Shown one piece after another: positions 33,871-42,789 of a stretch of 64,000 bases of DNA; within the stretch, counting starts at the first letter, position 1; every line of letters starts with the position of its first letter. A program made the translations under genes and the position numbers. The notes below the pieces were generated by a model. The model worked only from the letters and a program-made list of their open reading frames with translations, searched no databases and had not been told where the DNA came from. Source of the DNA: Kitasatospora sp. MAP5-34 (GTDB taxonomy: Bacteria > Actinomycetota > Actinomycetes > Streptomycetales > Streptomycetaceae); assembly GCF_029894335.1 (NCBI RefSeq), contig NZ_JARXZC010000011.1, forward strand, positions 1-64,000, written 5' to 3'.

Positions 33871-35465
33871 CCGTCCTGCCCACCCGCCTCGACCCGGCCG
33901 GCCCCGAGTACGCCGCCCACCGCGCCGCGATGCTCGCCAAGCTCGCCGACCTGGACACCGAGCACGCCAAGGCGCTGGCCGGTGGCGGCCCCAAGTACGT
34001 GGAACGGCACCGCAGTCGGGGCAAGTTGTTGGCGCGCGAGCGGATCGAGCTGCTGATCGACCCGGACTCGCCGTTCCTCGAACTCTCCCCGCTCGCCGCC
34101 TGGGGCAGCGACTACCCGGTCGGCGCGGCGCTGGTCACCGGGATCGGCGTGATCGAGGGCACCGAGTGTGTGATCACCGCCAACGACCCGACCGTGCGCG
34201 GTGGTGCCAGCAACCCGTGGACGCTCCGCAAGGCGCTGCGCGCGAACGAGATCGCGCTGCGCAACCGCCTTCCGCTGGTCAATCTGGTCGAGTCGGGCGG
34301 CGCCGACTTGCCCAGCCAGAAGGAGATCTTCATCCCCGGCGGGGCGCTCTTCCGCGACCTCACCCGGCTCTCCGCCGCCGGAATCCCCACGGTGGCCGTG
34401 GTGTTCGGCAACTCCACCGCCGGTGGCGCGTATGTGCCGGGGATGTCCGACCACACCGTGATGGTCAAGGAGCGGGCCAAGGTCTTCCTCGGCGGGCCGC
34501 CCCTGGTGAAGATGGCGACGGGCGAGGAGTCCGACGACGAGTCGCTCGGCGGCGCCGACATGCACGCCCGTACCTCGGGCCTGGCCGACCACCTCGCCCT
34601 GGACGAGCCGGACGCGCTGCGGATCGCCCGCCGGATCGTCCACCGCCTGCACTGGCGCAAGCCCGGACCTGACCCTGACCTCGCCGCCGCACCGCCGAAG
34701 TACGACGAGGACGAGCTGCTCGGCATCGTGCCCGGTGACCTCAAGGTGCCGTTCGACCCGCGCGAGGTGATCGCCCGGATCGTCGACGGCTCCGACTTCG
34801 ACGAGTTCAAGCCGCGCTACGGCACCAGCCTGGCCACCGGCTGGGCGAACCTGCACGGGTACCCCGTCGGCATCCTGGCCAACGCGCAGGGCGTGCTGTT
34901 CAGTGCGGAGTCGCAGAAGGCGGCCCAGTTCATCCAGTTGGCCAACCAGCGTGACATCCCGTTGATCTTCCTGCACAACACCACCGGCTACATGGTCGGG
35001 CAGGCGTACGAGCAGGGCGGCATCATCAAGCACGGCGCGATGATGATCAACGCGGTCTCCAACAGCACCGTCCCGCACCTGTCCGTGCTGATGGGCGCCT
35101 CGTACGGCGCCGGGCACTACGGGATGTGCGGACGGGCGTACGACCCGCGCTTCCTGTTCGCCTGGCCGAGCGCCAAGTCAGCGGTGATGGGCCCGCAGCA
35201 GCTGGCCGGGGTGCTGTCGATCGTCGCGCGGCAGTCGGCGGCTGCGAAGGGGCAGCCGTACGACGAGGACGCCGACGCCGCGATCCGGGCGATGGTCGAG
35301 CAGCAGATCGAGGCGGAGTCGCTGCCGGTCTTCCTCTCCGGCCGGCTCTACGACGACGGGGTCATCGACCCCCGCGACACCCGCACGGTCTTGGGTATCT
35401 GCCTCTCCGCGATCCACAGTGCCCCGGTCGAGGGCGCGCACGGCTACGGCGTCTTCCGGATGTAG
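33867..35465 (+). CDS. Acyl-CoA carboxylase beta (carboxyltransferase) subunit, AtuC/LiuB-like
   Basis: A 532-residue carboxyltransferase with both crotonase-like halves. Visible are YVERHRSRGKLLARERIELL near the N-terminus, the oxyanion-hole region GNSTAGGAYVPGM, the acyl-CoA contact FSAESQKAAQFIQLANQR, and GASYGAGHYGMCGRAYDPRF. It transfers CO2 from biotin on the alpha subunit to an alpha,beta-unsaturated acyl-CoA such as methylcrotonyl-CoA or geranyl-CoA. Gln in ESQKAAQFIQL and the AtuA neighbour tilt the guess toward a geranyl-CoA-like substrate, but this is inference. The start GTG 33867 overlaps the AtuA-like stop by four bases. Confidence 0.88.
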   Translation: MTVLPTRLDPAGPEYAAHRAAMLAKLADLDTEHAKALAGGGPKYVERHRSRGKLLARERIELLIDPDSPFLELSPLAAWGSDYPVGAALVTGIGVIEGTECVITANDPTVRGGASNPWTLRKALRANEIALRNRLPLVNLVESGGADLPSQKEIFIPGGALFRDLTRLSAAGIPTVAVVFGNSTAGGAYVPGMSDHTVMVKERAKVFLGGPPLVKMATGEESDDESLGGADMHARTSGLADHLALDEPDALRIARRIVHRLHWRKPGPDPDLAAAPPKYDEDELLGIVPGDLKVPFDPREVIARIVDGSDFDEFKPRYGTSLATGWANLHGYPVGILANAQGVLFSAESQKAAQFIQLANQRDIPLIFLHNTTGYMVGQAYEQGGIIKHGAMMINAVSNSTVPHLSVLMGASYGAGHYGMCGRAYDPRFLFAWPSAKSAVMGPQQLAGVLSIVARQSAAAKGQPYDEDADAAIRAMVEQQIEAESLPVFLSGRLYDDGVIDPRDTRTVLGICLSAIHSAPVEGAHGYGVFRM

Positions 35466-35492
35466 GGGCAGGAGAGGTAGGGGAACTGACAC

Positions 35493-37421
35493 ATGATCAC
35501 AACACTGCTGGTCGCGAACCGGGGCGAGATCGCCCGCCGGGTCTTCCGCACCTGCCGCGACCTGGGCATCGCCACGGTCGCGGTGTACTCCGACCCGGAC
35601 GCGGACTCCCCGCACGTCCACGAAGCGGACACCGCCGTCCGGCTGCCGGGTGCCGCCCCCGCCGACACCTACCTGCGCGCGGACCTGATCGTCCGGGCCG
35701 CGCTGGAGGCGGGCGCCGACGCCGTCCACCCGGGGTACGGATTCCTCTCCGAGAACGCCGAGTTCGCACGTGCCGTCGAGGCGGCCGGGCTGACCTGGAT
35801 CGGTCCGCCGCCGGCCGCGATCGCCGCGATGGGCTCCAAGACCGAAGCCAAGCGGCTGATGGCCGCCGCAGGGGTCCCGGTGCTCAGCGTCGGGGGCGAG
35901 CCCACCGAGGCGGACCTTCCGCTGCTGGTCAAGGCGGCGGCGGGCGGCGGCGGACGTGGCATGCGAGTGGTCCGCGAACTTGTCGACCTGCCAACCGCGT
36001 TGGCCGCCGCGCGGGCCGAAGCGGAGAAGGCGTTCGGATCCGACGAGGTGTTCTGCGAGCCCTATCTGCCGACGGGCCGCCATGTCGAGGTCCAGCTGAT
36101 GGCGGATCAGCACGGCACGGTCTGGGCGCTCGGCGAGCGGGACTGCTCGCTGCAGCGGCGCCACCAGAAGGTGATCGAGGAGGCCCCGGCGCCCGGGATC
36201 GGCGACGACCTGCGCGCCGAACTGTACAGCGCCGCCGTCGCGGCCGCCCGTGCCATCGGCTACACCGGCGCCGGCACGGCCGAGTTCCTGCTCGGGCCCG
36301 ACGGGCGGTTCTTCTTCCTGGAGATGAACACCCGCCTCCAGGTCGAGCACCCCGTCACCGAATGCGTCACCGGGCTCGACCTGGTCGCGCTCCAACTCCG
36401 GGTCGCCGAAGGCGATCGGCTGCCTGCCGAGCGGCCCGGCCTCCGGGGCCACGCCATCGAGGCCCGCCTCTACGCCGAGGATCCGGCCCGGGGCTGGCAG
36501 CCGCAGACCGGCACCCTGCACCGACTCGAACTCGTCGGCCCTCAGGTGGAGTTCACCATCTCTGCACAGGACACCGGGCTGCGCCTCGACTCGGGGGTGC
36601 GCAGCGGCAGCACCGTGGGCATCCACTACGACGCCATGCTCGCCAAGGTGATCGCCTGGGCACCCACCCGTGCCGCCGCCGCCCGCCGCCTCGCCGACGC
36701 CCTCACCCGGGCCCGGATCCACGGCCTGGTCACCAACCGCGACCTGCTGGTTGCCGCGCTGCGCCACCCCGCCTTCCTGGACGCTCGTCTGCACACCGGC
36801 TTCCTCACCGAGCACGCCGCCGAACTGTCCGCCGACGCAGGCAAGCACGCCCCGATCGCGGCCCTCGCGGCCGCCCTCGCGGACGCCGCCGGCAGGCCCG
36901 GCGCCCTCCCCTCCGGCTGGCGGAACCTGCCCTCCCAGCCCCAGGTCAAGCGCTACCGCGACACCGACGGCACCGAGTACGAAGTCCGCTACCGCGTCAC
37001 CCGGGACGGCCTGCGCGCCGACGGGCACCCCGGGACCGAGCTGCTCGCCGCGAGCCCGGGGCGAGTCACGCTACGGACCGCCGGTCTCACCCGCACCTTC
37101 GAAGTCGCCACCTACTCCGACGCGGTGTACGTCGACTCGCCGGCCGGGCCGGTCGCTCTCACGGTCGTCGAACGTTTCCCGGACCCGGCAGCCCAGACCG
37201 ACCCCGGCGCGCTCCTCGCGCCGATGCCCGGCACCGTCGTCCGTACGGCGGTCGCCGTGGGTGACACCGTCACCGCAGGTCAGCCGCTGCTCTGGCTGGA
37301 GGCGATGAAGATGGAACACCAGGTCTGCGCCCCGACGGACGGCCTGCTCACCGAACTTCGCGTCGCACCGGGCCAACAGGTCGAACTCGGCGCCCTGCTG
37401 GCCGTCGTCCAGCCCGACTAG
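35493..37421 (+). CDS. Acyl-CoA carboxylase alpha subunit (biotin carboxylase + biotin carrier)
   Basis: A 642-residue fused subunit. Residues 1-445 are the biotin carboxylase ATP-grasp domain (LLVANRGEIARRVFRTCRDL, VHPGYGFLSENAEFA, GGGGRGMRVV, EMNTRLQVEHPVTE). A middle linking domain follows, and the C-terminal biotinyl domain carries the lysine in LEAMKMEHQV. It charges biotin with bicarbonate using ATP and passes CO2 to the beta subunit encoded just upstream. The fused build is standard for MCC/GCC-type enzymes. GGAGAGG precedes ATG 35493. It needs biotin, for which bioF lies at 4.6 kb. A 14-bp tandem array begins inside its last codons. Confidence 0.93.
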   Translation: MITTLLVANRGEIARRVFRTCRDLGIATVAVYSDPDADSPHVHEADTAVRLPGAAPADTYLRADLIVRAALEAGADAVHPGYGFLSENAEFARAVEAAGLTWIGPPPAAIAAMGSKTEAKRLMAAAGVPVLSVGGEPTEADLPLLVKAAAGGGGRGMRVVRELVDLPTALAAARAEAEKAFGSDEVFCEPYLPTGRHVEVQLMADQHGTVWALGERDCSLQRRHQKVIEEAPAPGIGDDLRAELYSAAVAAARAIGYTGAGTAEFLLGPDGRFFFLEMNTRLQVEHPVTECVTGLDLVALQLRVAEGDRLPAERPGLRGHAIEARLYAEDPARGWQPQTGTLHRLELVGPQVEFTISAQDTGLRLDSGVRSGSTVGIHYDAMLAKVIAWAPTRAAAARRLADALTRARIHGLVTNRDLLVAALRHPAFLDARLHTGFLTEHAAELSADAGKHAPIAALAAALADAAGRPGALPSGWRNLPSQPQVKRYRDTDGTEYEVRYRVTRDGLRADGHPGTELLAASPGRVTLRTAGLTRTFEVATYSDAVYVDSPAGPVALTVVERFPDPAAQTDPGALLAPMPGTVVRTAVAVGDTVTAGQPLLWLEAMKMEHQVCAPTDGLLTELRVAPGQQVELGALLAVVQPD

Positions 37422-37466
37422 CCCAGGCCGAGTAACCCAGCCCGAGTAGCCCGGCCCAACTGGCCG
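37411..37466. repeat. Four imperfect 14-bp tandem units at the carboxylase 3' end
   Basis: Units agcccgactagccc, aggccgagtaaccc, agcccgagtagccc and ggcccaactggccg run head to tail from 37411. The array starts within the final codons, and the stop codon TAG lies in the first unit, so copy number changes do not alter the protein. It fills half of the gap to the acyl-CoA dehydrogenase gene. Confidence 0.7.
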
Positions 37467-37543
37467 GCTGAGTCGCTCCGGCTCGGCTGGACCAGCCCAA
37501 CTGTCGCTCACCCGACCCTCGTTGCAAGGAAAGGACCACCCTC

Positions 37544-38707
37544 ATGTCCAGCCCCTTGGTCGAATCCACCGAACGCCAGGCCCTCCGTCGAGCCGTCGGC
37601 GACCTCGCCCGGCGCTACGGCCCCGCGTACTTCCAGGCCAAGGCGCGGGCGGGGGAGGCCACCGACGAACTCTGGGTGGAGGCGGGCAAGCTCGGCTATC
37701 TCGGGGTCAACCTCCCCACGGAGTACGGCGGCGGGGGTGCGGGCATCGCCGAACTCTCCATCGTACTGGAGGAACTCGGCACCGCAGGCTGCCCGTTGCT
37801 GATGCTCATCGTCTCCCCGGCGATCTGCGGGACCGTGATAGCCCGCTTCGGCACGGCCGAGCAGAAGCGGCAGTGGCTGCCCGGGCTCGCCGACGGCACC
37901 CGGCGGATGGCCTTCGGCATCACCGAACCGGAGGCCGGCTCCAACTCGCACCGCATCACCACCATCGCCCGCCGCGATGGTGGCGACTGGCTGCTCTCCG
38001 GTCGCAAGGTCTTCATCTCCGGGGTGGACCGCGCCGACGCCGTCCTGTTCGTCGGACGGACCGAGGACGCGACCACCGGCAAGCTCAAGCCCGCCCTCTT
38101 CATCGTCCCGCGCGACACCCCGGGCTTCGAGTACCGGCCCATCCCGATGGAACTGGTCACCGCCGAGCGGCAGTTCCAGGTCTTCCTGGACGACGTCCGG
38201 CTGCCCGCCGACGCCCTGGTCGGCGACGAGAACGCGGGCCTGCTGCAGCTCTTCGCGGGGCTCAACCCCGAGCGCATCATGACCGCCGCCTTCTCCCTCG
38301 GCATCGCGCGGCAGGCGCTCAACACGGCCGTCGAGTACGCCAGGACCCGCACCGTCTGGGACACCCCGATCGGCGCGCACCAGGGCCTCGCCCACCCGCT
38401 CGCCCAGTGCGCGATCGAGGTCGAGCTCGCCAGGCTGATGATGCAGAAGGCCGCTCACCTCTACGACGCGGGCGACGACCTGGCCGCCGGGGAGGCCGCC
38501 AACATGGCCAAGTACGCTGCGGGCGAGGCGGCTTGCCGTAGCGTCGACCAGGCGGTCCAGACCCTCGGTGGCAACGGGCTGACCCAGGAGTACGGGCTGG
38601 CCGCGCTGTTGACCGCCACCCGGGTCGGCCGGGTCGCGCCGGTGAGCCGCGAGATGATCCTCAACTACGTTGCCCAGCACACCTTGGGCCTGCCCAGGTC
38701 GTACTGA
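37544..38707 (+). CDS. Acyl-CoA dehydrogenase
   Basis: A 387-residue FAD flavoprotein with the three-domain ACAD fold. Visible are YGGGGAGIAELSIVLEELG, FGITEPEAGSNSHRITT for FAD/substrate binding, and QTLGGNGLTQEYGLAALLTA near the end. It would introduce the alpha,beta double bond that the carboxylase needs. The usual catalytic Glu of the YEGT motif is not present; the aligned stretch reads VAPVSREMILNYV, as in a distinct ACAD branch, so the base may lie elsewhere. AAGGAAAGG precedes ATG 37544. It is fourth in the operon. Confidence 0.88.
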   Translation: MSSPLVESTERQALRRAVGDLARRYGPAYFQAKARAGEATDELWVEAGKLGYLGVNLPTEYGGGGAGIAELSIVLEELGTAGCPLLMLIVSPAICGTVIARFGTAEQKRQWLPGLADGTRRMAFGITEPEAGSNSHRITTIARRDGGDWLLSGRKVFISGVDRADAVLFVGRTEDATTGKLKPALFIVPRDTPGFEYRPIPMELVTAERQFQVFLDDVRLPADALVGDENAGLLQLFAGLNPERIMTAAFSLGIARQALNTAVEYARTRTVWDTPIGAHQGLAHPLAQCAIEVELARLMMQKAAHLYDAGDDLAAGEAANMAKYAAGEAACRSVDQAVQTLGGNGLTQEYGLAALLTATRVGRVAPVSREMILNYVAQHTLGLPRSY

Positions 38708-38793
38708 TTCGCGGTCTGTTCTCGGCGGTCCTGTTCAGCCACTCTTGGAGGATTCGTCCCACCCCGACCACCCCGACCGCCCCGGAGGCGTAC

Positions 38794-40374
38794 ATGGTGT
38801 TCCGTAGCGACTACCCCGACATCGAGCCGCTCGACCTGCCCATCCACGAGGCCGTGCTCGGCACCGCGTCCCAGCATCCGGACACCCCGGCGCTGATCGA
38901 CGGCATCACCGGACAGGCCGTCAGTTATGCCGAACTCGAGGCGGGCAGCCGGAGGATCGCGGCGGGGCTGGCCGAGGCGGGTGTCCGCAAGGGTGACGTG
39001 ATCGCGCTGCACAGCCCGAACACCATCGCGTACCCGATGGCCTTCTACGGCGCGACCCGTGCCGGCGCGACCGTCACCCCCGTCAGCTCCCTGGCCACCG
39101 CCGGGGAGCTGACCGGACAACTGCGCGACAGCCGGGCCCGCTGGATCATCACGATCTCGGCCTTCCTGCCGGTGGCCGCCGAGGCGGCCGAGACCCTTGC
39201 CTCGGAAGGCGGTCCGATCCAGGAGATCTTCGTCTGCGACGGCAGCGAGGGCCACCGCTCGCTCGCCGACCTGCTGGCCTGCACCGCGCCCGAACCCACC
39301 CCGGAGTTCGTCCCGGCGGACGACATCGCCGTCCTGCCGTACTCCAGCGGGACGACCGGGCTGCCCAAGGGTGTGATGCTCAGTCACCGCAACATAGCCA
39401 GCAACCTCCTGCAGACCGACTCCGTGCACCGCCCGGCGGTCGGTGAACGCATCCTGGCCGTGCTGCCGTTCTTCCACATCTACGGCCTCTCCGCCCTCCT
39501 GAACCAGCCTCTCCGGTCCGGTGCCACCATCGTGGTGCTGCCCCGCTTCGACCTCGAACAGTTCCTGCGCACCATCCAGGAACAGCGCATCGAGGGCGTC
39601 TTCGTCGCCCCGCCGATCGTGCTCGCGCTGGCCAAGCACCCGTTGGTGGACCAGTACGACCTGTCGTCCGTCCGCTACGTGCTGAGCGCCGCCGCGCCGC
39701 TGGACGCCGACCTCGCCGACGCCTGCGCCCGCCGGCTGGGGCTGCCGCGCGTGCACCAGGGCTACGGCATGACCGAACTCTCGCCCGCCACCCACGTCCT
39801 CCCGCTGGACGACCAGGACCCGCCGCGCGGGACGGTCGGCAGGATGGTCGCCTCGACGGAGCTGCGGGTGGTCTCGTTGGACGACCCGGGCAAGGACCTC
39901 GGTGTCGGTGAGCGCGGTGAACTGCTGTTCCACGGACCGCAGGTGATGAAGGGCTACTTCGCCCGGGAGTCCGAGACCGACGCCATGCTCGACCAGGACG
40001 GCTGGCTGCACACCGGCGACGTCGGTTACGTCGACGAGCGCGGGTACCTGTTCGTCGTGGACCGGGTGAAGGAACTGATCAAGTACAACGGCTACCAGGT
40101 CGCCCCCGCCGAGTTGGAGGCGCTGCTGCTGGCCCACCCGCAGATCGCCGACGCCGCCGTGATCGGGGTGACGGGGAGCGACGGCGTCGAGCGTCCCAAG
40201 GCGTACGTGGTGCGGGCGCCCGGGAGCGCGCTCACCGAGGAGGAGGTGACGGAGTTCGTCGCCGCCCAGGTCGCGCCGTACAAGAAGGTCCGGGCGGTGG
40301 AGTTCCTGGCGGCCGTGCCCAAGTCCGCGAGCGGCAAGATCCTGCGCCGCGAACTCCGCGACCGGGCCCGCTGA
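38794..40374 (+). CDS. AMP-forming acyl-CoA ligase (4-coumarate-CoA-ligase-like)
   Basis: A 526-residue adenylate-forming ligase of the 4CL/firefly-luciferase group. Motifs are YSSGTTGLPKGVMLSHRN (phosphate loop), QGYGMTELSPATH, WLHTGDVGYVDERGY, VDRVKELIKYNGYQVAPAE and the C-terminal catalytic lysine in PKSASGKILRREL. It activates a carboxylic acid to its CoA ester with ATP and probably supplies the substrate for the dehydrogenase and carboxylase encoded upstream. The acid is unknown; terpenoid, branched or aromatic acids are all possible. TGGAGG lies upstream of ATG 38794 with somewhat long spacing. Confidence 0.9.
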   Translation: MVFRSDYPDIEPLDLPIHEAVLGTASQHPDTPALIDGITGQAVSYAELEAGSRRIAAGLAEAGVRKGDVIALHSPNTIAYPMAFYGATRAGATVTPVSSLATAGELTGQLRDSRARWIITISAFLPVAAEAAETLASEGGPIQEIFVCDGSEGHRSLADLLACTAPEPTPEFVPADDIAVLPYSSGTTGLPKGVMLSHRNIASNLLQTDSVHRPAVGERILAVLPFFHIYGLSALLNQPLRSGATIVVLPRFDLEQFLRTIQEQRIEGVFVAPPIVLALAKHPLVDQYDLSSVRYVLSAAAPLDADLADACARRLGLPRVHQGYGMTELSPATHVLPLDDQDPPRGTVGRMVASTELRVVSLDDPGKDLGVGERGELLFHGPQVMKGYFARESETDAMLDQDGWLHTGDVGYVDERGYLFVVDRVKELIKYNGYQVAPAELEALLLAHPQIADAAVIGVTGSDGVERPKAYVVRAPGSALTEEEVTEFVAAQVAPYKKVRAVEFLAAVPKSASGKILRRELRDRAR

Positions 40375-40453
40375 CCAGGCATGCTCTGGTGTTCCGGTCC
40401 CCGGCATTCTGAGAGGATCGGCCCGAACCTCGTACCACCACCCGAAAGCAGCC

Positions 40454-41107
40454 ATGACCACCCACGCCGCCTCCCGCACCCCGCAGCAGAGCCGAAGCCG
40501 TGCCACCCGTCGCAGGCTGCTGGAGGCGGCGGTGGAGTGCCTGGCCGAACTCGGCTGGAACGGCAGCACCGTCGCGGTGGTGGCCGAGCGCGCCGGGGTC
40601 ACCCGGGGTGCGGCGCAGCACCACTTCCCGACCCGCGAGGACCTGTTCACCGCCGCCGTGGAGCACGTCACGGCCGAACGCCTCGCCGCCGTCCGGGCCG
40701 ACACCGGCGAGCTGCCACCGGTCGGCCCGGCGCGCACGGCGGCGGTGGTCGAGCTGATCGTCCGCCTCTACACCGGCCCGCTGTTCCGGGCCGCGCTGCA
40801 CCTCTGGGTGGCGGCCGCCACCGAGGAGCCGCTGCGTGAGCGGATCGTGGCGCTGGAGAACCACGTCGGCCGGGAGTCCCACCGGGCGGCCGTCGAGTTC
40901 CTCGGCGCAGACGAGTCCGCCCCGGGTGTCCGGGAGACCGTCCAGGCCACCATGGACATGGCCCGGGGCCTCGGCCTCGCCAATCTGCTCACCGACGACG
41001 GCCCGCGCCGCGCGGGCGTGGTCCGCCAGTGGGCCCGGATCCTGGACGCCGTGCTCGCCACGCCGACCGTAGCCGAGTACCCGGCGGCCCGTACGCCACT
41101 CGCGTAA
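40454..41107 (+). CDS. TetR-family regulator of the acyl-CoA operon
   Basis: A 217-residue TetR regulator. The N-terminal helix-turn-helix is RRLLEAAVECLAELGWNGST followed by VAERAGVTRGAAQHHFPTRE. The remaining helices form a ligand domain, probably for an acyl-CoA or the free acid. It is the last gene of the 32-41 kb operon and on the same strand, which suggests autoregulation together with the catabolic genes through the palindrome at 32094-32109. Its start, ATG 40454, has only a weak purine-rich site (GAAAGCAG). Confidence 0.88.
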   Translation: MTTHAASRTPQQSRSRATRRRLLEAAVECLAELGWNGSTVAVVAERAGVTRGAAQHHFPTREDLFTAAVEHVTAERLAAVRADTGELPPVGPARTAAVVELIVRLYTGPLFRAALHLWVAAATEEPLRERIVALENHVGRESHRAAVEFLGADESAPGVRETVQATMDMARGLGLANLLTDDGPRRAGVVRQWARILDAVLATPTVAEYPAARTPLA

Positions 41108-41151
41108 CCGCTCGGCCGAAACCTCCAACCATCCTGCGCAGCAGTCGCCTT

Positions 41152-41188
41152 GGCGCACAGCGGAGCGCATCGTGTCCCCCTGTGCGCC
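41152..41188. promoter_or_regulatory. Perfect 9-bp inverted repeat between tetR and the SBP56 gene
   Basis: GGCGCACAG (41152-41160) and CTGTGCGCC (41180-41188) are exact complements around a 19-base spacer. It could terminate the operon ending at 41107 or act as an operator for the gene starting at 41295. The long spacer makes either role uncertain. Confidence 0.4.
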
Positions 41189-41294
41189 TCTTGGAACGCC
41201 CCTGGTCCTGTGCAATGCTCTCGAACCTTGGACGGCCCACCCGCAGCGGCGTCCACCACCGGTCACTGCATCCGCATCGAGCTGAGGAGTCGTC

Positions 41295-42773
41295 ATGCGC
41301 CACATCGAGGAGCACGACCGGCAGCACGACAAGCACGCACATGAGCACGGCCAGGAGCCGGGCACCCCCCAGTCCCAGCAGCACACCGATCCGACCTTGT
41401 ACCGCACTCCGGCCGAGGCGGTCGCCGCGCCGCCGGAGAAGCTCGCGTACGTCGCCGGTTTCGACCGCTCCGCGCAGCGTCCGGACGCCCTGATAACGGT
41501 CGACACCGACCCGGACTCCCCGACGTACGGCCGCGTGCTTAACCTGGCCGAGCTGCCCAATCTCGGCGACGAGCTCCACCACTTCGGCTGGAACGCCTGC
41601 TCCAGCGCGCTGGCGCACGCCGATCACCACCTGCCCGAGCGGCGCTTCCTGCTGCTGCCCGGCCTGCGGTCCTCGCGGCTGTACGTCATGGACACCCAAC
41701 CCGACCCTGTCCGGCCGCAGTTGGCCAAGGTGATCGCCGCCGAGGAGCTGGCCGCCAAGGCCGGCTACTCCCGCCCGCACACGCTGCACTGCGGACCTGA
41801 CGGCGTCTTCCTCTCCTGCCTGGGCGGCGCGAACGGCGCGGACGGCCCGGGCGGGGTGGCCCTGCTCGACCACACCAGCTTCGAGGTGCTGCGCGCCTGG
41901 GAGACCGACCGGGGGCCGCAGCACCTCGCCTACGACGTGTGGTGGCACCTGAACCACAACGTGGCGATCACCAGCGAGTGGGGCACCCCGTCGATGGTCG
42001 AGGACGGGGTCAACCCCGAGCTGCTGCTCGGCCGCAAGTACGGCCACGCGCTGCACTTCTGGGAGCTCGCCTCCGGCCGCCACCTCCAACGGGTGGACCT
42101 GGGCGACCAGTACCAGATGGCGCTGGAGCTGCGTCCCGCCCACGATCCGGAGCAGGAGTGGGGCTTCGTCGGTGTCGTGGTGAGCGTGGAGGACCTGTCC
42201 GCCTCGGTGTGGCTGTGGCACCGGGAGGGCACGGGGTTCGCCGTCCGCAAGGTGATCGACATCCCCGCCGAGCCCGCCAAGACCGAGGACCTGCCGCCGG
42301 CCCTGCAGCCCTTCGGCGCCGTACCGCCGCTCGTCACGGACATCAACCTCTCGGTGGACGACCGCTGGCTCTACGTCTCGGCCTGGGGCACCGGGGAGCT
42401 GCTCCAGTTCGACGTCAGCGACCCCTTCCACCCCCGGAAGACCGGCTCCGTCCGACTGGGCGGGATCACCGGGCGCACCCCGCACCCGGGCGCCCCCGGC
42501 ACCCCGTTGACCGGCGGCCCGCAGATGGTGGAGCTGAGCCGGGACGGCAAGCGGGTCTACCTGACCAACTCCCTCTACGGCTCCTGGGACGACCAGTTCT
42601 ACCCAGACGGGATCGACCCCTGGATGATCAAGCTCGACGCGGACACCTCGCGGGGCGGCCTCACCGTCGACAACCGCTTCTTCCCGCACGGCGACGAGTT
42701 CCAGGGCCTGCGCGTCCACCAGACGCACCTGCAGGGCGGCGACGCGTCCTCGGACTCGTACTGCTTCCGCTGA
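41295..42773 (+). CDS. Selenium-binding protein 56 / methanethiol oxidase family
   Basis: A 492-residue seven-bladed propeller protein of the SBP56/SELENBP1 family. It is recognised from YVAGFDRSAQRPDALITVDT, ELHHFGWNACSSAL, SRPHTLHCGPDG, ITSEWGTPSMVEDG and the end FHPRKTGSVRLGG. Bacterial and human members oxidise methanethiol to formaldehyde, H2S and H2O2 using copper (methanethiol oxidase); metal-binding histidines are conserved. Here the N-terminus is unusually His-rich (MRHIEEHDRQHDKHAHEHG), perhaps a metal-loading tail. GAGGAG precedes ATG 41295. It stands as a single transcription unit. Confidence 0.88.
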   Translation: MRHIEEHDRQHDKHAHEHGQEPGTPQSQQHTDPTLYRTPAEAVAAPPEKLAYVAGFDRSAQRPDALITVDTDPDSPTYGRVLNLAELPNLGDELHHFGWNACSSALAHADHHLPERRFLLLPGLRSSRLYVMDTQPDPVRPQLAKVIAAEELAAKAGYSRPHTLHCGPDGVFLSCLGGANGADGPGGVALLDHTSFEVLRAWETDRGPQHLAYDVWWHLNHNVAITSEWGTPSMVEDGVNPELLLGRKYGHALHFWELASGRHLQRVDLGDQYQMALELRPAHDPEQEWGFVGVVVSVEDLSASVWLWHREGTGFAVRKVIDIPAEPAKTEDLPPALQPFGAVPPLVTDINLSVDDRWLYVSAWGTGELLQFDVSDPFHPRKTGSVRLGGITGRTPHPGAPGTPLTGGPQMVELSRDGKRVYLTNSLYGSWDDQFYPDGIDPWMIKLDADTSRGGLTVDNRFFPHGDEFQGLRVHQTHLQGGDASSDSYCFR

Positions 42774-42789
42774 CCGACCTCGGACCAGC

